Shown: positions 15,101 through 23,355 of the stretch, in pieces
How positions within the stretch are numbered: position 1 is the first letter of the stretch
How the letters are laid out: each line of letters opens with the position of its first letter
DNA from: Aureispira sp. CCB-QB1
GTDB lineage: Bacteria > Bacteroidota > Bacteroidia > Chitinophagales > Saprospiraceae
Assembly: GCA_945870185.1 (NCBI GenBank)
Contig: CAMBRK010000029.1
Location: 1 to 47,633 of the forward strand
Length of the DNA stretch: 47,633 nt
Direction: 5' to 3'
The notes under the pieces: generated by a model
What the model saw: the letters and a program-made list of their open reading frames with translations, nothing else
Database searches by the model: none
What the model was told of the DNA's origin: nothing
Made by a program: the position numbers and the translations under genes

Positions 15101-18100
15101 ATCCATTTCCAATATTGGCATATAAATCTATATTTCCTTGGACGACATGATGACCATTACTGGTTGCCCAGCTCAAACCGGCTGTCGCCCAAACATTGGT
15201 GTTACTTTCTCTTTTATCCAATGGCGACATCATATAGGCTGCACCATCAATCTGCAAGTCAGTGATACCTTCACCTTGTGCAAAAGTGCCGGCTATGCTT
15301 ACGTCCATATTCAAGGCGGCTTCTACTGCCGTTGCCAACCTTGTTGCCAATTTTAATCCATACAATCCAAAAGCAGGTGAAGGCCTAAGTTCGTCCGGAG
15401 TGGAAGCTAAAGAAGTATTGACATTGGAAGGCAATTGACCCAATACATCGTCTACTATAGCCTGAGCTGCGGCGTCGTTTGCATAACCATCATTTCTGCT
15501 CATATTGACATAAACACCTCCTCCTAATCCATGAAGATGGATACCAGGCACCAAAGGAATCCCAGGAAAGCCCACCATTCCATCTACATACCAATATCCG
15601 AAGTAATCAGCCGTTTGCCCAAATATTCTGGAAGTGTTTATAGCTCTAACTCCAAAGTCAGCCTTTAGCTCTGTTGATATATTTAAAGGCAAATCAATCA
15701 ATAGTTCACCTCTTGCACCTTTGTCTGCATTTTCCTGATAAAACTCAATGCTGCCATTAATATTGATACCAAAAACGTCTTCTATTTCTATAGATAGACT
15801 ATTCAAATCAATTCCATCAAAACTCAATTTTTTATTTCTTTGTACGGATTTAATTCCAAAATCTGTATCAGCCCCAAAACCACTTTGGCCGCCTCCACCT
15901 AACTCTATCCTTGGTATTATATTAAAGTTGACATTGCCTAAGTTAATCTGATTTATTTCAAGGCCATCGATGCTCATTGGGAAATTATTGGCAGATACCG
16001 GTGTACCTGCTGGCATAGGTGGTGGAAGACTACCTCCTGAACCTGAACTACCACCAGACCCAGAAGAACCGCTTCCTGATGTTCCCGAGCCTGTTCCTTG
16101 ATGGTCTCCCATGGCAAGTTCCGGTGGTGCTGTAATATTGCTGCAATCCACCACTTCACCAGTAACACGTTGTCCCAAAATAGAAAACGCCTGATTGGTA
16201 AAACCTTGGGTCGAATGGTATCCAAATTGAAAATCTATATATGGAATCGTAACCGTGATCGGGTCAGTAAATGTGACAGCAACATTGCCGGCAAGCTGAG
16301 AATCGAAGTAAGAACTTCCATTTTCCTGAACCAATCTGATGTAGGAATTGGGACATAAATTGACTACACCAGCTTTCATGAAAGGAAATGTAATCCCACC
16401 ATTATGCGGATTTACTATAAGCGCCATATTGGGACTTGTGCCTGTCTCCTGCGGTTGTAAAAGTCCTGTATATTGAAAAAACTCGTTTTCGCCAGTAACA
16501 GGCATACCGATTCTACCGTTTATGCCTGCATTCCATTGGCCTGTATTATTAACACTCCATTGTACCAAATCTAAAGAAAAAGTATCTAATGAAACGAACC
16601 AATCATTAACATCTCCATTGGTGATCAAATTACTTACTTTGATTTTTGCAGTAAGCAAATCATCATAAATCATATCTTCAACACTAAATGTGAGCCTTTC
16701 CTCATCAAATAACCATCCTTCGGCCGACCGTGCTGTAAGTGACTTCATATAAAAACCTTCCCAAAGTGGCGACAATGTACTCTGGCCATTCGATTGGCTC
16801 AGATCCGGACTTTGGTAGTTGGATGGGACTTTCATGCCCGGTGCATTACGGGTGTCAGAAAAATCCACCCAACCTTCGTTCAATTCGAATCCCAATCCAG
16901 GTAGACTCCTGATCTGAAACCTGTCCATACTGTATTGACCTAAAAATCCTACATTGTAATTGTTTTCGTTGCCTAATTCGGTCGTTTGAGATGTTCTTGG
17001 AAAAGTAAGTGTGATCCTTCCGCTCACTCTTCCATCACCCTGACTCCCATCATCTTCATCAGGAACAATAACGGATCTCGAATAGCGAACTTCGATATTC
17101 TGTCCCATATTGGCAATACCATGACAATCAATCTGGACAAACGCTGCCTGGGTCAATATTTCGTTTGGGTCATTGGATGTGGTGCCCTTGACATAATATT
17201 CAGTATCTCCTATATTTGGCAAAGGGATATCCACAACAGGATGAAGATAAAACTCCTGTCCGAAACCATCAGGCATCATACATATATCGGACGCTGATAA
17301 GGAAAGCCAATAGTCATTCCATTGCGGATAATGCATATTGTACATGACTTGGCAAGACGCCCTATCTGGTGAAAAAACCATAGTGTTGAATCCGAGCATA
17401 AGATGTTCTCCACCTACATTCCACACAATACCCATCGGCATGGTCATTGTTCTGTTACGTCCACCAATAAACTTACTGATCAATCTTTCGGATCTTATCA
17501 ATCTGTCCAGATTTGATATGTCATCCGTGGAAGCTGTCACTGGATTGTATGCATAATCATTGACAGCAACCACTTCACCTTCAAATATCCTTTTTGTCGG
17601 ATCTACTTTGACTCCATCGAATGCCACACTTATTTTTACATCGTCAAAAAATGGAACTATAATCGTTCCTGTTCCGCTTGCATTATTTCCGTTTGAATTC
17701 GTAATATTAAGTTCTTTAATGGTAAAATGTCCGATTTGCAACTGTGAAAATCCAGAAATATCAGCTACAGCATTGCCATTAATATTTACAGGATAAGGTA
17801 TGCATTCACCACCCTCGCAAGTAGCAGTGATACTGGTTGATTCTTCTTCTGAGCTATCATCATGACCATACCAAAAAGTCGATATTTCACTATAGCCGTT
17901 GTTGGGTAGTGGATAACTACCTGTGTTGTTTACAGCCTGAACTCTGACAGCGTATTGATGGCCAGGAATAAGCTCAGTTTCTGGCGGATAATCATAATTG
18001 TATATAAGATCTGAGAGATCACTGACATCTAAGATTGGGTAGGTGCCGGGATTGTTCATCAGTAATTCAATATCCCCAAATGGATACCCGGTAATATCCA

Positions 18101-18791
18101 CGATTTTAAGGTTGTAGGTAAAAGATCCAGTGGTTGGCCTGCTGGTAAATGGTGGCTCCCAGCCTATCGTCACATGGTGCATAGGGTTTTCAGGTACAAT
18201 TTCATTATTGAACGGCATGATGATAAAAGGAGCATCGCCATAACTCACTGTGAAAGGATCAGAACATTCTGTACTTAAAATCGCATCTGTATTGAAATCA
18301 AAAACAGTGATACAAATTTGATAACTACCTTCTGGCAAGGCCCTGTTTAAATTAATAAAATCTCTTTGCTGTGGTGATGCAGTTGTGAGATCGACTTGGG
18401 ATGGATAATCAAATGGAAAATCCCCGGACAAGTCATTTCCTGTATAAAATAAGGTACGAAAAGAAGGAATATTTATGGGTATAGTAGGTTTTATTCCCGG
18501 CTTCGTCAACGCTTCCAATCCATTATCGCCTGTCAACCTGACATGGTAATACACATCTATATCAGAAGAGTGATTATTTGATACTGAAATATATAAATTA
18601 TCTGCATTTTCCAGATAGTATTCAAACTCAACTGGATATGGTTCTGATACTTGAATTAGAACATCAACATTTCCTTGACTGACCAAATATTGTATATTCA
18701 TTATCTGAAAAATAAATAAAATAATTGCCTTCGATGTTAACTTTAAAATCGTATCTTTACGATTGAAATTATATTTATTTTTTTGCAACAT
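12117..18791 (-). CDS. Giant secreted protein, TANFOR-like N-terminus
   Basis: A 2224-residue secreted protein. I start it at ATG 18791 (MLQKNKYNF), 7 nt after the stop of the upstream barrel gene; a start 12 codons earlier would overlap that gene. After the signal segment, NVDVLIQVSEPYPVEFEYYL and the following 250 residues resemble the TANFOR domain described from Tannerella forsythia. Near residue 900 is a Ser/Gly-rich linker (SGSGSSGSGGSSGSGG, then PPPMPAG). Later parts contain beta-rich, carboxylate-rich segments and one Ig-like stretch (HELTPSDDQKQVSIFEDILA). No catalytic motif and no standard T9SS C-terminal domain were found (it ends NGIILKVR). It is probably a surface fibre or matrix protein. 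The domain name is a moderate-confidence recognition. Confidence 0.65.
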   Translation of the reverse strand: MLQKNKYNFNRKDTILKLTSKAIILFIFQIMNIQYLVSQGNVDVLIQVSEPYPVEFEYYLENADNLYISVSNNHSSDIDVYYHVRLTGDNGLEALTKPGIKPTIPINIPSFRTLFYTGNDLSGDFPFDYPSQVDLTTASPQQRDFINLNRALPEGSYQICITVFDFNTDAILSTECSDPFTVSYGDAPFIIMPFNNEIVPENPMHHVTIGWEPPFTSRPTTGSFTYNLKIVDITGYPFGDIELLMNNPGTYPILDVSDLSDLIYNYDYPPETELIPGHQYAVRVQAVNNTGSYPLPNNGYSEISTFWYGHDDSSEEESTSITATCEGGECIPYPVNINGNAVADISGFSQLQIGHFTIKELNITNSNGNNASGTGTIIVPFFDDVKISVAFDGVKVDPTKRIFEGEVVAVNDYAYNPVTASTDDISNLDRLIRSERLISKFIGGRNRTMTMPMGIVWNVGGEHLMLGFNTMVFSPDRASCQVMYNMHYPQWNDYWLSLSASDICMMPDGFGQEFYLHPVVDIPLPNIGDTEYYVKGTTSNDPNEILTQAAFVQIDCHGIANMGQNIEVRYSRSVIVPDEDDGSQGDGRVSGRITLTFPRTSQTTELGNENNYNVGFLGQYSMDRFQIRSLPGLGFELNEGWVDFSDTRNAPGMKVPSNYQSPDLSQSNGQSTLSPLWEGFYMKSLTARSAEGWLFDEERLTFSVEDMIYDDLLTAKIKVSNLITNGDVNDWFVSLDTFSLDLVQWSVNNTGQWNAGINGRIGMPVTGENEFFQYTGLLQPQETGTSPNMALIVNPHNGGITFPFMKAGVVNLCPNSYIRLVQENGSSYFDSQLAGNVAVTFTDPITVTIPYIDFQFGYHSTQGFTNQAFSILGQRVTGEVVDCSNITAPPELAMGDHQGTGSGTSGSGSSGSGGSSGSGGSLPPPMPAGTPVSANNFPMSIDGLEINQINLGNVNFNIIPRIELGGGGQSGFGADTDFGIKSVQRNKKLSFDGIDLNSLSIEIEDVFGININGSIEFYQENADKGARGELLIDLPLNISTELKADFGVRAINTSRIFGQTADYFGYWYVDGMVGFPGIPLVPGIHLHGLGGGVYVNMSRNDGYANDAAAQAIVDDVLGQLPSNVNTSLASTPDELRPSPAFGLYGLKLATRLATAVEAALNMDVSIAGTFAQGEGITDLQIDGAAYMMSPLDKRESNTNVWATAGLSWATSNGHHVVQGNIDLYANIGNGLLTGTGTKDKVVDVDFLAETQSGKWYFKAGNPDDRAGLMLDLAIIKQEVNGYFMLGHDIPSELPMPEKVRSLLGRSSGSGSNKLNNPSPVNGTINRSEGDGYYGDGQGIAFGVETSVEYNLRAWALYANLKAYLGFDINITQSEGGTCYIPGEGQIAPGVNGWYATGQIYAGFEGEMGLKGKFLGKEREFQLFSMAAAMLIKGGGPNPTWAEGRATASYSVLNGLIKGSAGFDLSIGNKCEPAPEVTDFIPVIHELTPSDDQKQVSIFEDILATFLVPIDERIEVPIIWEPVAGVRRLITADIEIYIDEFSVKNDATNSTVSTTKKYNTDRQAVTLEGETFDSQTDYTVTLRVKAKDYTFVSSGAPLKEDDKDWMEERIHSFKTGKSPFPIPDDQIVKTLPIRNQRYFLQDEINVLYKLQAPLILFASDMSNNDYFPDDDDDNTYEYFFRWASYDGDEPIIIDANDLKGKSPVQLIINKLPALKNDSYYSCQLIKKTNKRSLIGSATNQGIKILENIISSNTTLIGKELFRQDTISIDIDIDPSIFKNKNEEIIYQFDFKTSKYNTLAAKLANLNITSKGISNSLSNYPKLTFDMDENFDVFDIEGEFNEIQGAYVSVPRVEFSSNLGATQTHYNQNGSYVDHNGIGKSDGYDQDDYQHNEDQGMSGYLSYLNQSIVSFTSLYDQLVADNPHTIKLTVNGESKTLTEDFSSLISILGYSEGYLRGDYYNNNITYFIRDRKATGYDGPITQSELDKTWSAAVNTQNLNNGLVSQLRSREISESSLKDFDFTVSTSASSSSSFTLDYYIPVWTAEDIIDITNAGAWLLSQTYLWDANINTGGFDNGGTVGGGNGTESNGNMGTDGIAQVIGGGGSTSGSSDIEITRSFGSTNNSTNYIPPVRVNYYEDYLSGRYKALLVQLDMMNDASKYYQLQNHKGEYKISIQADRAYLAEQIVPGPKQTKDFQYGNTFDISDFVSDSPNDFGTKFNGIILKVR

Positions 18792-18798
18792 GATTATA

Positions 18799-20478
18799 TT
18801 ATTTAAATGTAAATGAATAATTAGCATGGCCTCTTACTTCACTAAAAGAAATTGTATTAATACTTTGATTGTCTATGTAAAATAACCTAATTCCCAATTG
18901 ATGGGCTTTGGTAATCTGATATCTGACCGTTGATGAAGCATTAAAAATATATCCATTATCTTCATTGTCAAATTCATTGCTTCCATACATGGCTGTCCCT
19001 GACAGATTCCATTTTTTATTTTCAGTTGTTTTTGTAGCGGTGATTCCTCCTGTCAGTCTTCTTGTGCTGTAGGTAGCAAATTCATATTGGTTCAATGAGA
19101 TGTTTGGCGTGAATGTTATGCGACTTGAAACATGTGTTAAAGGTATTCCCACATTAAAGCCCAAGCCAGAAAAGCCGGTTTGAAATTCTCTAAAATTGGT
19201 ATCATCAATCACATTGTTTCGAAATAGATTTATATTGATCCCAGCATTCCAAGATTTTGAATTATACCATTTATAATTGACATTGGCCATAAAATTGTGT
19301 GTATAGGTCAGTATCCTTAATGTATCATTTACCACAGCAAGGCCAGAAGAATTTTCATGCTGATAATTTGAATAATTGACCGTCGCCTGAAGCTTATCAC
19401 CTGAGAAATAATTGGCAGAGAGTGAGCCTATAGTTCTGTTGCTTGTGTATGATTTGAAGTTTGAAAGATTATCTCTCTGAATACCATAAGAACCTCTTAC
19501 CCTTAGTTTGTTTTTTATTAGTCTGAAGTTTGTGCTTATGGTATAATTTTCTATATCATTTTGTAAAAAATTAGTGGCCATAGAATAATAAAAGGGATCT
19601 ATCCTGCGGTATTTAAGCTCAACGCTGTATTTTTTTTGTTGAAACCCTAATGAAGCATCTCCTGCAAAACTAAATCTACTGGCCACATTGACAGTAAGCA
19701 ATTGTCTGAAAGGTTCTGTTGTCGCAGCAAGATCTTCTGTAGTTCTTGCATTTTGATCATTGGTAAATAAGCTTGTGGCACCATTTACATTCAGGGTCAA
19801 TTTTTTAAAAAATCTAATTCTACCGTTTAAACCAAGGACCAGATTCTCCTGTGGTCTGGCAAATGATTCGATAACATTGTCATATACATCATTGACTTTT
19901 ATTCCCATCAATTCAAAATAACTATGGGATTTGCCTATTCCAGCCTTCACCCCGGTAATTTTCCTCTTATAATTTGGCAATATAAGTCCACCTGATACGG
20001 TACTATCCCTTACAGCCAATAGATTTTGGAGATTTCCTTGAAAAGCAGTAAGTTTGAATTTTCCAGGAGTGAGCTCAATACCAACACCATTAAAATTTCT
20101 ACCTGCATATACAAAAGGAGAAAATGATAAAGATCTATGTCCCAGGTGAAGTTTTACCCATTTGTAGTAAGGGCTTGCTCCATAGAGATTAAATGGACTC
20201 GAGATACTTCCCTGGACATTATTAAAACTTATACTAACCGGCATTTGGATAGCTCCAAGCTGAAAATTGAGCTGACCATTGATGCTGTAGCCATTAGGTG
20301 CAAAACGTGGCATATTATTATTCTCTCCTAATGACTGATAAAACTGATAACCTAATTGTAGGCCTCCGCTAATGCGATAATTGGATTTTTGACCAAACTG
20401 ACTTACATCCTGAGATAAGACCTTAAGATTTGTCAGTAGCAAAAAACCTACCATAAAATATAGCTTGTACTTGAACAT
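18799..20478 (-). CDS. Outer-membrane beta-barrel protein
   Basis: A 559-residue protein with a signal peptide (MFKYKLYFMVGFLLLTNLKVLSQ) and a body made almost wholly of alternating, aromatic-bounded beta strands such as NYTISTNFRLIKNKLRVRGSYG and RTIGSLSANYFSGDKLQATVNYSNY. It ends in an aromatic strand, ANYSFTFK, as barrel proteins do. There is no plug domain or TonB box, so it is not a TonB receptor. It sits between the esterase (6 nt) and the giant protein (7 nt). A role as outer-membrane anchor or exporter for the giant protein is plausible from context but is inference. No named family was recognised. Confidence 0.7.
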   Translation of the reverse strand: MFKYKLYFMVGFLLLTNLKVLSQDVSQFGQKSNYRISGGLQLGYQFYQSLGENNNMPRFAPNGYSINGQLNFQLGAIQMPVSISFNNVQGSISSPFNLYGASPYYKWVKLHLGHRSLSFSPFVYAGRNFNGVGIELTPGKFKLTAFQGNLQNLLAVRDSTVSGGLILPNYKRKITGVKAGIGKSHSYFELMGIKVNDVYDNVIESFARPQENLVLGLNGRIRFFKKLTLNVNGATSLFTNDQNARTTEDLAATTEPFRQLLTVNVASRFSFAGDASLGFQQKKYSVELKYRRIDPFYYSMATNFLQNDIENYTISTNFRLIKNKLRVRGSYGIQRDNLSNFKSYTSNRTIGSLSANYFSGDKLQATVNYSNYQHENSSGLAVVNDTLRILTYTHNFMANVNYKWYNSKSWNAGININLFRNNVIDDTNFREFQTGFSGLGFNVGIPLTHVSSRITFTPNISLNQYEFATYSTRRLTGGITATKTTENKKWNLSGTAMYGSNEFDNEDNGYIFNASSTVRYQITKAHQLGIRLFYIDNQSINTISFSEVRGHANYSFTFK

Positions 20479-20484
20479 AAAATA

Positions 20485-21471
20485 TTATTTTAAACTAAAC
20501 TTCTGGAACCATGGCCAAAAATGATCTACCGCATTGACCTCGTGTTTATTGTTTTTTGTAGTAGGATAATTATGCTCTAAGGCATTAACAATCATTAGAA
20601 TATGCTCATTTCCTTGTTTGCTCAAATCATTGTCAAAAGTAATGATGTTGTATTTTGGATTGACCCTTTCTTCTTTGTATTCATTGCCAAGATTTAGGGT
20701 TTGTAATACACCATCTATTTGTTTTCTAAAAATTGGGTCAGACATCAAAACTTCTGCTTCAAAAGGTACATCATCATTGGTTCCTGAAGCATCTATAATT
20801 TTGTTGTCTTTGGTACCGGCGATGCTATAAAGTGGCATAAAAACATTGTCTTTTACACTCTTTTTTGCAGGCAATCCGAATCCACCACCTGTACTTGCAG
20901 CAGCAAAAACATCATTCATCTCCGTGATAATTCGTGACCTAACAAAAGCACCACCATTAGAAAATCCTGAGATATAAACACGCTTCGCATTGATAAAGAA
21001 TGATTCTTTACACTTTTCAACCAATGCCCGGATGAAGACCACATCGTCGATAATTACTGTACCAGGGACGATATCATTTATCAAGCCATCACTACTCCAT
21101 TTGGTGCCTGGCTTGCCATTATTTTCAGCAATCGGATATTCCAGACCGGTAGGAAATACCACAATAAATCCTTCCTGATCTGCTTTTTCGGTCCATCCGC
21201 TGATATTATAAAATCGATCGCCATCTCCTGACGAACCATGCAGCATGAGTACCAGTGGCACCGCTTTGGTCGCATCATATTTTGATGGAATGTGGATTAC
21301 AAAATTGCGTAAATGTCCACCCATTTCCTGGTCAAAAGTATTGTATCCCACTTCCCATTTTAAAGCATTTTGAGAAGGGACGAAGGGAACATTGGTCGTG
21401 TTTTCTTCTTTTGAACAAGACACCATGAGAAATATTATGCCGATAAAAAGCATTGATTTAAAAAAATTCAT
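20485..21471 (-). CDS. Lipoprotein esterase, PHB-depolymerase/CE1-like
   Basis: A 328-residue alpha/beta hydrolase with a lipoprotein signal (MNFFKSMLFIGIIFLMVSCS, lipobox Cys19). The oxyanion region LMLHGSSGDGDRF (residues 75-87) and nucleophile elbow GFSNGG (Ser171) match the LpqC/feruloyl esterase/polyhydroxybutyrate depolymerase group. WSSDGLINDIVPGTVIIDDVVFIRAL is the usual region between them, where an Asp pair precedes the lid helix. The catalytic His is probably in EHNYP or DHFWPWF near the C-terminus. It would cleave ester bonds, for example acetyl or feruloyl groups, at the cell surface. Spacing of 24 nt from the LRR gene and 6 nt to the barrel gene indicates a single transcript. 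The substrate is unknown. Confidence 0.75.
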   Translation of the reverse strand: MNFFKSMLFIGIIFLMVSCSKEENTTNVPFVPSQNALKWEVGYNTFDQEMGGHLRNFVIHIPSKYDATKAVPLVLMLHGSSGDGDRFYNISGWTEKADQEGFIVVFPTGLEYPIAENNGKPGTKWSSDGLINDIVPGTVIIDDVVFIRALVEKCKESFFINAKRVYISGFSNGGAFVRSRIITEMNDVFAAASTGGGFGLPAKKSVKDNVFMPLYSIAGTKDNKIIDASGTNDDVPFEAEVLMSDPIFRKQIDGVLQTLNLGNEYKEERVNPKYNIITFDNDLSKQGNEHILMIVNALEHNYPTTKNNKHEVNAVDHFWPWFQKFSLK

Positions 21472-21495
21472 GATAATTATATTAAAGTTGTGATT

Positions 21496-23043
21496 TTAAA
21501 TTTTTACAACAGACAGCGTTTTATACCCAATTTTGATGAAGTATAAGCCATTATCCAAAACAGATATGTCTATTTGACCACCTTCTGAAAGGACGCCATA
21601 CATTACTACTTTTCCTAAGACATCCAAGAGCACAAAGTCTTTGTTTGCTTCCAGGCCAGATACATTGATAAAGGTGTTGCTTGGGTTTGGTGTGATCTTA
21701 AATTTATCTTCTGTGCCATCAACCACGTTACTGGTTTGACAAGACATTTCGATCTGATTTCTGGAGTTACATCTCGTATCATTGTTACTGATGATGGCCT
21801 TACTTTGCGGTATTTTCAGATAGTCACAGATACTTTTCACCTCACAAGTGGCTAAGTTTTGATTACCAGAAATCAATAAAGCGGTGATGGAAGTCGCATC
21901 AATATTTTCTATACCTGCCAGAGAAGTCAATTTATCATTGCCAAATATTGCCAATGTGTCGCTTATAGACATTATGTTTGTCAGCGCAGACAAGTTTTGA
22001 AGATTATTGCATGAACCGACACCCAAGCTCCCTCCCACAGTGGATACTTTTTGTAATCCTGCCAATGTCTCCAAACGTTGATTATTAAAAATTCTAACAT
22101 TTCCACCTATCGATGTTAAATTATCAAAACCAGCAAGTGATGCTAAACCATCATTTTTTGAAATAGTCAGATTATTTGATATCTCAACCAAATCGGATAA
22201 TATCAGGTTGACAAGGTTTGTATTATCTCTAACTTCTAAATTTCCTTGGATTTTACCAATAGATTCTAAATTGAGCGTGGTCATTGCATCATTAAAACTG
22301 ATAACAATGTCGCCTTCAATAGAAGCAAGTGATGATATGGCGCTTGTATTTTGTAAACCATTATTATTGCGAATTCTCAAGCCATTTTTTATAGTTTTAA
22401 GACCTTGCAGCCCATTTAACGTCTTTAATATGGTATTGCTATCAATTGCCAATCCTAAGACTTCAGTCAGGTTGCTCAAACCAGTGATTGATTCTAGCGT
22501 TACATTATTGTGAATACGGACTTTACCTTTTACAGATTTCAAATTGTTGATTCCATCCAGAGAAACCAATCCTGCATTTGAAGAAATAAACAGACTATCT
22601 TCAAGCGATTCAAGAATTTGTAGGCCACTGAGCGAAGATAATTTTGGATTGTTTTGAATACCCAAACCACCATCAATTCTTTTCAGGTTTAGCAGGGCAG
22701 AAATATTCAGGAGCGATGCGTTATTTTTAATTTCAACTCTTCCTTTTATATCAAGTAGAGATTCAAAACCAGATAAATTAGCAAGGCTATCATTATTTAA
22801 AATTGACAAATTCCCACCAATGTTTTTTATTTGAGCGAGGCCTGATAAATCAGTAATCTCGCTATTTTCGAAGTCTTCAATTAATACATCTCCCAGGATG
22901 TTTACACAGGTTGGGAAGTAAATACTGAAAGAATCTATCTGTCTTTGCCTATTAAACTTCACACCGTTTGGCAAGCAATTGTTTTGTGCATAAGAAGTTC
23001 CAATGGTGGCAATAAAAAAAATGAACAAATAAAAAAGTCTCAT
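21496..23043 (-). CDS. Secreted LRR-like protein with T9SS domain
   Basis: I start this protein at ATG 23043 (MRLFYLFIFFIATIGTSYAQ, a clear signal peptide), 515 residues; the longer frame adds a 23-residue stretch that overlaps the promoter. The body is a run of short leucine-rich, Receptor-L-domain-like repeats with the pattern L.GL..L..I.G.L.I.NN..L (for example FESLLDIKGRVEIKNNASLL). A Cys-bounded cap (CEVKSICDYLK) follows. The last 75 residues are a type A T9SS sorting domain, KITPNPSNTFINVSGLE to LDNGLYFIKI. It should be exported by T9SS and attached to the surface, where such repeats bind proteins or sugars. It is the first gene of the long unit. Confidence 0.82.
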   Translation of the reverse strand: MRLFYLFIFFIATIGTSYAQNNCLPNGVKFNRQRQIDSFSIYFPTCVNILGDVLIEDFENSEITDLSGLAQIKNIGGNLSILNNDSLANLSGFESLLDIKGRVEIKNNASLLNISALLNLKRIDGGLGIQNNPKLSSLSGLQILESLEDSLFISSNAGLVSLDGINNLKSVKGKVRIHNNVTLESITGLSNLTEVLGLAIDSNTILKTLNGLQGLKTIKNGLRIRNNNGLQNTSAISSLASIEGDIVISFNDAMTTLNLESIGKIQGNLEVRDNTNLVNLILSDLVEISNNLTISKNDGLASLAGFDNLTSIGGNVRIFNNQRLETLAGLQKVSTVGGSLGVGSCNNLQNLSALTNIMSISDTLAIFGNDKLTSLAGIENIDATSITALLISGNQNLATCEVKSICDYLKIPQSKAIISNNDTRCNSRNQIEMSCQTSNVVDGTEDKFKITPNPSNTFINVSGLEANKDFVLLDVLGKVVMYGVLSEGGQIDISVLDNGLYFIKIGYKTLSVVKI

Positions 23044-23056
23044 AAGATGAATTTTG

Positions 23057-23128
23057 GAGTGACGAATAATTAACACTGCAAATTTCACTGCTTGACGAGT
23101 GTGGTTCGTCACTCTAATGAGTGATATT
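23057..23128 (-). promoter_or_regulatory. LRR-unit promoter with shared palindrome
   Basis: On the minus strand AATATCACTC-N4-GAGTGACGAA (23128-23105) is followed 18 nt later by GAAATTTG (23086-23079), a near -7 box (consensus TAnnTTTG). A third half-site, TTCGTCACTC on the minus strand (23066-23057), lies in the leader 13 nt before the ATG at 23043. The arrangement mirrors the promoter at 8006-8056. It probably drives the six-gene unit down to the sensor kinase. Confidence 0.6.
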
Positions 23129-23355
23129 TAAGATTGGATGATCTTAAGATGATTTTCTTTATTTTGAATGTTTTATTGAATGACTCCTTATTTACCATTT
23201 CGTTTGAAAATCTTTATTATATTTGTTGTTGAAAGGAGTTTGCGGTTTCGATAGACTTTTGTGATGTTTCGGATTTATTCTTAAAAAAATGTAAAATGGA
23301 GTATGCTTAATGATTTGTGATACCATTCAAAGTCGATAAAATAAAATTCAAAATT

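Noticed and set aside
18792-18827. Twelve-codon extension of the giant protein
   Set aside because: It would overlap the upstream barrel gene and lacks signal character; ATG 18791 is 7 nt after that stop.
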